Positions 58,805 through 63,094 of a DNA stretch of 63,094 bases are shown piece after piece; within the stretch, counting starts at the first letter, position 1, and every line of letters begins with the position of its first letter. The notes beneath the pieces were generated by a model, which did not search any database, had not been told where the DNA came from, and saw only the letters and a list, made by a program, of their open reading frames with translations. Position numbers and translations under genes: made by a program. The stretch covers positions 1 through 63,094 of the forward strand of contig CAJUAF010000015.1 of assembly GCA_910584365.1 (NCBI GenBank), written 5' to 3'. This stretch comes from an uncultured Muribaculaceae bacterium. Lineage in GTDB: Bacteria; Bacteroidota; Bacteroidia; Bacteroidales; Muribaculaceae.

Positions 58805-60025
58805 TTATTCTGCGGAGGTCTTTGTCCGGGCGAGGCGCCGGCGGATATTGGCTTCGACCACACAGTAATCAATCAGCGGGGCGAGGGCGTTCATCAGCAG
58901 CACGGAGAGCATGGCCCCTTCGGGATAGCCGTTGTTGTAGGTGCGGATGATGATGGCGACCACACCGACCAGGAATCCGTAGATGTATTTACCGGTGTTC
59001 GTGCGGCAGGAGGTGACGGGGTCCGGAGCCATGAATACGGCTGCGAACGCGAAACCGCCCAGACAGAGCTGCTGCCCTACAGACAGGAAGGATGCCGGAT
59101 ATGTCGGAGTGGCGAAGCAGTTGGCGATCAGGGCCATTACAGCACCGCCGGCGAATACCGACAGGATGATGCGCCAGCTGGCGATACCGGTCAGAAGCAG
59201 AATCACGGCACCCACGAGGATGAACAGCGTGGAGGTCTCTCCGAACGAGCCGGGAATCAGGCCCAGGAACATCTGCCAGAGCGAGAGCGGCTCGCCGGTG
59301 GCGGTGGTGAGGGCGGATGTCAGCTCGGCGGCGTTGGTTGCGCCGGAAGTGGCGATCTGTCCCAGGGGAGTCGCGCAGGTGAGACCGTCGACCTTGTCGC
59401 CCAGGCCGAGCATCTGGCCGGAGGCTACGAAGACCTTGTCGCCGCTCATCTGGGCCGGATAGGCGAAGAAGAGGAAGGCGCGGGTGACTAGGGCCACATT
59501 GAATATATTATATCCTGTTCCCCCGAATACTTCCTTGACGAAGATGACGGAGAACGCCGTAGCCACGGCGATCATCCACAGAGGGGTCTCAACGGGGCAT
59601 ATCATCGGAATCAGAATACCGGTGACAAGGAAACCTTCCTGGATTTCCTCCTTGCGCCACTGGGCCACGACGAACTCGATGCCCAGGCCGACGGCGTAGG
59701 CCACTACCAGGGTGGGCAGCACGGCCAGGAAGCCGTAGAGTGTCATTTCCCAGAAGGGGAACTCGGTGGCTCCGGCGGCCAGCCAGTGCTGGTAGCCGGT
59801 ATTGTACATCCCGAAGATGAAGCAGGGGATAAGGGCGAGGATGACGATAATCATCGTTCGCTTGGAATCCATGGAGTCATGGATATGTACGCCTGAGCGT
59901 GAGGTTTCGCGGGGAGTGAACAGAAAAGTGTCCATACCGTCGTAAACCGAGCGGAAGGCGTGGAGCTTGCCGCCGGGCTCAAAAGCCGGGCGCGCTTTGT
60001 CCATCAGTTTTTTCAGTGCTTTCAA
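58805..60025 (-). CDS. nqrB: Na+-NQR subunit B
   Basis: 406 residues with about ten helices. Covalent FMN attachment S-G-A-T at 227-230 (T230). N-terminal soluble part holds H-I-H-D-S-M-D-S-K-R-T-M. It carries FMN and riboflavin sites and forms the likely Na+ path. 105 bp after nqrA. Confidence 0.97.
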   Translation of the reverse strand: MKALKKLMDKARPAFEPGGKLHAFRSVYDGMDTFLFTPRETSRSGVHIHDSMDSKRTMIIVILALIPCFIFGMYNTGYQHWLAAGATEFPFWEMTLYGFLAVLPTLVVAYAVGLGIEFVVAQWRKEEIQEGFLVTGILIPMICPVETPLWMIAVATAFSVIFVKEVFGGTGYNIFNVALVTRAFLFFAYPAQMSGDKVFVASGQMLGLGDKVDGLTCATPLGQIATSGATNAAELTSALTTATGEPLSLWQMFLGLIPGSFGETSTLFILVGAVILLLTGIASWRIILSVFAGGAVMALIANCFATPTYPASFLSVGQQLCLGGFAFAAVFMAPDPVTSCRTNTGKYIYGFLVGVVAIIIRTYNNGYPEGAMLSVLLMNALAPLIDYCVVEANIRRRLARTKTSAE

Positions 60026-60130
60026 CGCTATGTCGTTTTGAAGTTTGCGATAATATTGGCTGTCTCCGGAGAGCAGATGGCGCCGCCACGGGCGGCGGGG
60101 AAGTCAGCGGATGAAATGATTGGTTACGGA

Positions 60131-61480
60131 TCAGGAGAGTTCCTTGCGGAGATAGTCGAGTCCCTCGCGGACGATTTTCTGGAGTTCCAGTTTGGAGGTG
60201 TCGACATATTCGGCCAGGGCGAAATCCTCAGGGGCCACTTCATAGATACCCAGCTGCTCCATACGGTCGATGTCGCGGGCAATGATTGCCTTGATGAGGT
60301 ATTCGGGGAGGATATCCATCGGGAAGACCTTGTCATACTGGCCGCTCATGATCATCGCGCGGCGTCCGCCGAGCAGACGGGCATCGGGGCTAAACAGTTT
60401 TTTCGAGAGGAAATGCCCCGGGAAAGAGGGACTTGTACTCTGCTTGGAGGGGGAGAGGGAGGCCCATCCCATGAATTCGTCGACGTCGTCTCCTTCGGGG
60501 ATGACGGTAATCTGGCGGTAGGGGAGACGCAGGTAGGCATCCTCGGCTACGGCCGTTCCGGTCAGTACATTGCCCGAGATGATGCGCTTGTGGCGTCCGT
60601 CCTCCTTGAGGTTTCCTTTGAGCAGAGGGGCTATCTCCGCGCCGATGAGCGTGCTGATCAGACAAGGCTCCTTGACTTCCGAGCCGGTAACGGCTACGGT
60701 CGTGGTGCAGTCCAGTGTCCCGGTGCGGAGCAGACGGCCGATTCTAACCAGAGTGGGGAGGTCGAGACATCCTACGGTCTCCCCTTTGTTGACAGGCTTT
60801 ACGGCGGCGATGGCGGTGCCGGCGTTGGAAGCCGGATGGGGGCCGGCGACATCGACTGTCTCCGCTCCCTTGAGTTCGGGCAGCTTCATACCTTCGCGGC
60901 GGGTGACGTAGACTTTCCCGTCGGTCAGGAGCGCCAGGAGCTTTACGGCCGCTTCCATGTCGGCGATTTCGTCGGCGGAAAATTCTGTACGGTACCATGC
61001 CAGGGGCGCGGAATCAAATCCCGTCACGAATATATCGCGGAAGACGGCGTCGGCTGCCGGAACGATGTCGTAGGGACGCTGGCGCATCATGGCCCACTGG
61101 CCGGAGGCGAGCAGAAGGGCGCGGGCGCTCTCGCGGTTCTTGAATACGTTCTTTACATCGAATGTCTCGGCGGGGCCGTCGGTTACTTCGACAACCACGC
61201 GCAATATCTTACGGCGTTCGCCGCGGACCACGGCCTTTACCGTTCCGGATGCCGGGCTGACGATTTTCAGGCGTTCATCGAGCTTGCTGTGGAACAGAGG
61301 CTGCCCTGCCTTTACGGAATCTCCTTCGCGGAGTTCCATCTTCGGGATGAGACCAATGAAGTCGTCGGGTACAAGGGCCACAGTCGCGGTCGCGCAGGGT
61401 GCGGCTCCGGCGGAGCCTTCGGGAAGACTTCCGGCGATGTTCAGGTCGAGACCTTTTTTTATTTTGATTCCGATACTCAT
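60131..61480 (-). CDS. nqrA: Na+-NQR subunit A
   Basis: 449 residues. N-terminus I-K-I-K-K-G-L-D-L-N-I-A-G (about 5-17) is the family mark; no helix, cytosolic, ubiquinone/menaquinone side of the complex. C-terminal part with E-Y-V-D-T-S-K-L-E-L-Q. First gene of nqrABCDEF; leader carries three phased repeats (61504-61577). Confidence 0.96.
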   Translation of the reverse strand: MSIGIKIKKGLDLNIAGSLPEGSAGAAPCATATVALVPDDFIGLIPKMELREGDSVKAGQPLFHSKLDERLKIVSPASGTVKAVVRGERRKILRVVVEVTDGPAETFDVKNVFKNRESARALLLASGQWAMMRQRPYDIVPAADAVFRDIFVTGFDSAPLAWYRTEFSADEIADMEAAVKLLALLTDGKVYVTRREGMKLPELKGAETVDVAGPHPASNAGTAIAAVKPVNKGETVGCLDLPTLVRIGRLLRTGTLDCTTTVAVTGSEVKEPCLISTLIGAEIAPLLKGNLKEDGRHKRIISGNVLTGTAVAEDAYLRLPYRQITVIPEGDDVDEFMGWASLSPSKQSTSPSFPGHFLSKKLFSPDARLLGGRRAMIMSGQYDKVFPMDILPEYLIKAIIARDIDRMEQLGIYEVAPEDFALAEYVDTSKLELQKIVREGLDYLRKELS

Positions 61481-61503
61481 TATTTTAGTATAAGTATAGA
61501 TGT

Positions 61504-61577
61504 GTAAATTGCGGAATTAGTAAAAAAGAAGCGTAAATTACAGAATCAGAGGGGAGACACGGACGTAAATTACGGAA
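61504..61577. repeat. three phased direct repeats, GTAAATTRCRGAA
   Basis: Copies at 61504-61516, 61533-61545 and 61565-61577 (starts 29 and 32 bp apart, about three helical turns). One is GTAAATTGCGGAA, one GTAAATTACAGAA and one GTAAATTACGGAA. They fill the predicted nqrA leader. Confidence 0.75.
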
Positions 61578-61605
61578 ATATTTCTCTAATTAAGAATTTC
61601 GACCA

Positions 61606-61613
61606 CAAAGGTA
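61606..61613 (-). promoter_or_regulatory. -7 box of the nqr operon
   Basis: The minus strand reads TACCTTTG at 61613-61606. The leader to the nqrA ATG (61480) would be about 120 nt. No clear -33 motif at 19-21 bp. Confidence 0.5.
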
Positions 61614-61817
61614 GTGATAATTTCTGTAACCCTTTATTAATTAACGTAAAAAAATCATGAAAAAATGAGACCGGCATAATTTTCCCGCATAAACCTCCGT
61701 TTAGCAGATGAAACCGACCTGACGAAGGCTTCCGCAGAGGCGGGGCGGGAAAAGGCCGGCGCCCCCTTTGAAAGGGTGGAGGGAAAAGATTTATTTGAAA
61801 AAATATTTCCGAAAAAT

Positions 61818-61848
61818 TTTGTCAGTTGAAAAACAAATGATAATTTTG
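61818..61848 (+). promoter_or_regulatory. promoter of exbB
   Basis: TTTG (61818-61821), a 19-bp gap, then TAATTTTG (61841-61848), an ideal match. The leader to the ATG at 62132 is about 277 nt. Confidence 0.78.
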
Positions 61849-62131
61849 CAAATAGCTTTAGATGGCATCTGAATTTTGTTTCTTTCCGGGAAGGGAATCA
61901 TGATAAAGTCCGGTTGTCATCGCGGCCTGAGGAGTAATCTTAAATTTTAACCCGACACCCCATACCTCTCACTTCTCTCTCTTGCAAAGGCGGCGACCGG
62001 AAGACTGATTCACCTCTGAGGGTCTATGCAGTTAATTAAAAGTTCCAGTCCTTCTTACCGGCTGGGACGCCATCATCAAAAAGGAAAAACTATCATTATT
62101 AACAATTCAAATTTTAAAGTACTATCAAGTT

Positions 62132-63007
62132 ATGGAAACCCAAAAGCCTAACGCCCCTCAGCGCGCAGCTGCTCCCGTTAAGCCCGGCAGCAATGTGCGT
62201 GGTATCAAGAACGCCTTCCTGGTAATCATCGCCTGCTTTGTAGTGGCAGTCCTTCTGTTCCTCTTCGTATTCGGCAATCCCTCCCACTTCGACGCCGAAG
62301 GTTACACCGGCGCCTCCATGTGGTTCGCTCCCGAAGAATTCGCCAAAGCTCATCCGCTTGACCTGGTCGGCACCATTTTCAAAGGCGGTATCATCGTGCC
62401 TATCCTCCAGACCCTCTTCCTCACCGTTATCGTTCTTTCCGTAGAACGCGCCATCGCCCTGAAGAGCGCCAAAGGAACCGGCTCCATCGCCAAGTTCGTC
62501 TCCGATATCAAGAAATGCCTTGCCAAGAACGACATCGCCGGCGCACAGGCTCTCTGCAAGAAGCAGAAAGGTTCCGTTGCCGCAGTTGTTTCCGCAGCCC
62601 TCAACCGCTACGCTGAAATGGACGCCAACACCGTTCTGACCAAAGAGCAGAAAATCGCTACCATCCAGAAGGAAGTAGAAGAGGCTACCGCCATCGAGAT
62701 GCCCTCCCTGCAGCAGAACCTCCCCATCGTGGCTACCCTGACTACCCTCGGTACCCTCGTCGGACTTCTCGGTACTGTAATCGGTATGATCAAGTCCTTC
62801 CAGGCTCTGTCCGCATCCGGCGCTCCCGACTCCACCGAGCTGTCCACCGGTATCTCCGAGGCCCTTGTGAACACCGCCTTCGGTATCGCCACCGGTGCCT
62901 TCGCTGTAATCTCCTACAACTTCTACACCAACAAGATCGATAACCTCACCTACGCTATCGACGAGATCGGCTTCTCAATCGTTCAGTCGTTTGCAGCTAC
63001 CCACTAA
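62132..63007 (+). CDS. exbB: ExbB/TolQ/MotA-family proton channel
   Basis: 291 residues. A polar N-terminus (to about 24) is followed by three membrane helices: about 27-48, about 84-106 and about 190-225, with the last containing L-G-T-L-V-G-L-L-G-T-V-I-G-M and the Thr/Gly pattern of the proton path. It uses the proton gradient with ExbD to energise TonB-dependent outer-membrane transport. exbD starts 48 bp downstream. Confidence 0.95.
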   Translation: METQKPNAPQRAAAPVKPGSNVRGIKNAFLVIIACFVVAVLLFLFVFGNPSHFDAEGYTGASMWFAPEEFAKAHPLDLVGTIFKGGIIVPILQTLFLTVIVLSVERAIALKSAKGTGSIAKFVSDIKKCLAKNDIAGAQALCKKQKGSVAAVVSAALNRYAEMDANTVLTKEQKIATIQKEVEEATAIEMPSLQQNLPIVATLTTLGTLVGLLGTVIGMIKSFQALSASGAPDSTELSTGISEALVNTAFGIATGAFAVISYNFYTNKIDNLTYAIDEIGFSIVQSFAATH

Positions 63008-63055
63008 TCTCATATTTCCTAACTGTAATTATCAACTCGTTAACAAAAGGAAAAT

Positions 63056-63094
63056 ATGGGAAAAGTAAAAATTAAAAGAAAGAGTACCCTCATC
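63056..63094 (+). CDS. exbD: ExbD-family protein, first 13 codons (cut by window edge)
   Basis: ATG at 63056, reading M-G-K-V-K-I-K-R-K-S-T-L-I to the window end. This basic start directly after exbB is the usual N-terminus of Bacteroidota ExbD. The rest is outside the window. Confidence 0.75.
   Translation, partial: MGKVKIKRKSTLI

Larger units (their letters stand above)
61481..62131. other. long divergent intergenic region nqrA / exbB
   Basis: 651 bp, no supported gene. Contains, from left: three direct repeats in the nqrA leader (61504-61577), a leftward -7 box (61606-61613), AT-rich DNA, the exbB promoter (61818-61848) and a leader of about 275 nt with no frame that looks coding. A CT-rich stretch lies at about 61960-61985. 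Confidence 0.7.

Noticed and set aside
59960..61507. 515-codon open frame on the + strand
   Set aside because: Antisense of nqrA, which has clear family motifs.

Overview
The window looks like chromosomal DNA of a GC-rich member of the order Bacteroidales (phylum Bacteroidota), perhaps Muribaculaceae-like. The family-level guess is inference. The order-level call rests on several things visible in the sequence: the Bacteroidota promoter signature (TTTG, about 19-20 bp, TAnnTTTG) recurs upstream of many genes; there is no obvious Shine-Dalgarno pattern; there is a full-length SprA/Sov-type type IX secretion (T9SS) translocon; two subtilases end in a T9SS-like sorting domain; BACON-type lipoproteins, a C10 protease, a six-subunit Na+-NQR and the SerC-SerA (ACT-less SerA) pair are present. 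No rRNA, CRISPR array, insertion sequence, integrase or phage gene was recognised.

Layout. 1-5000: tRNA-Arg(CCG), a lone sugar ketoisomerase-like cupin, serC-serA, rarA. 4900-9400: a small membrane protein, a PstS-like phosphate-binding lipoprotein, a periplasmic TPR protein, a nitroreductase-like protein and another small membrane protein. 9400-14060: two tandem S8 peptidases. 14100-20300: cdsA, purM, an MltF-like transglycosylase, a DUF3332 protein and a phosphosugar mutase. 20300-25720: an accessory-looking island with a BACON/DUF4595 lipoprotein, divergent from an operon of a lipid-anchored C10 cysteine protease and four paralogous BACON-like lipoproteins. 25700-34000: ruvA-sprA. 34000-36400: tatD-DUF4250 and a YeiH-family transporter. 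36400-43800: a leftward run aroE-radC-GT2-nspC-uvrD/pcrA-polyprenyl synthase. 43900-51300: comEC, folK-like, tex, a membrane metallophosphoesterase, an acyltransferase and a small unknown. 51300-61500: a leftward run nqrABCDEF-murB-murA-nhaD. 61600-63094: exbB and the first codons of exbD.

How the genes fit together. SprA is the outer-membrane channel through which the two S8 peptidases could leave the cell. ExbB/ExbD at the right edge belongs with TonB-type energisation of the outer membrane; the PstS-like/TPR pair near the left end is, to my recollection, often found near such genes in Bacteroidota, but here it is over 50 kb away. Na+-NQR pumps sodium out during NADH oxidation and NhaD exchanges Na+ for H+, so both sides of a sodium cycle lie in one gene run, with the first committed peptidoglycan enzymes MurA and MurB in between.

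Most worth following: (1) the C10 protease followed by four tandem surface-lipoprotein paralogues, a candidate protease plus inhibitor/partner set in which the partners have a BACON-like rather than an evident staphostatin-like sequence; (2) MurA with Asp in place of the fosfomycin-reactive Cys; (3) three phased direct repeats in the nqrA leader; (4) terminator hairpins that run straight into the -33 element of the next promoter at three loci; (5) a perfect 22-bp inverted repeat that takes in the 3' end of tRNA-Arg.
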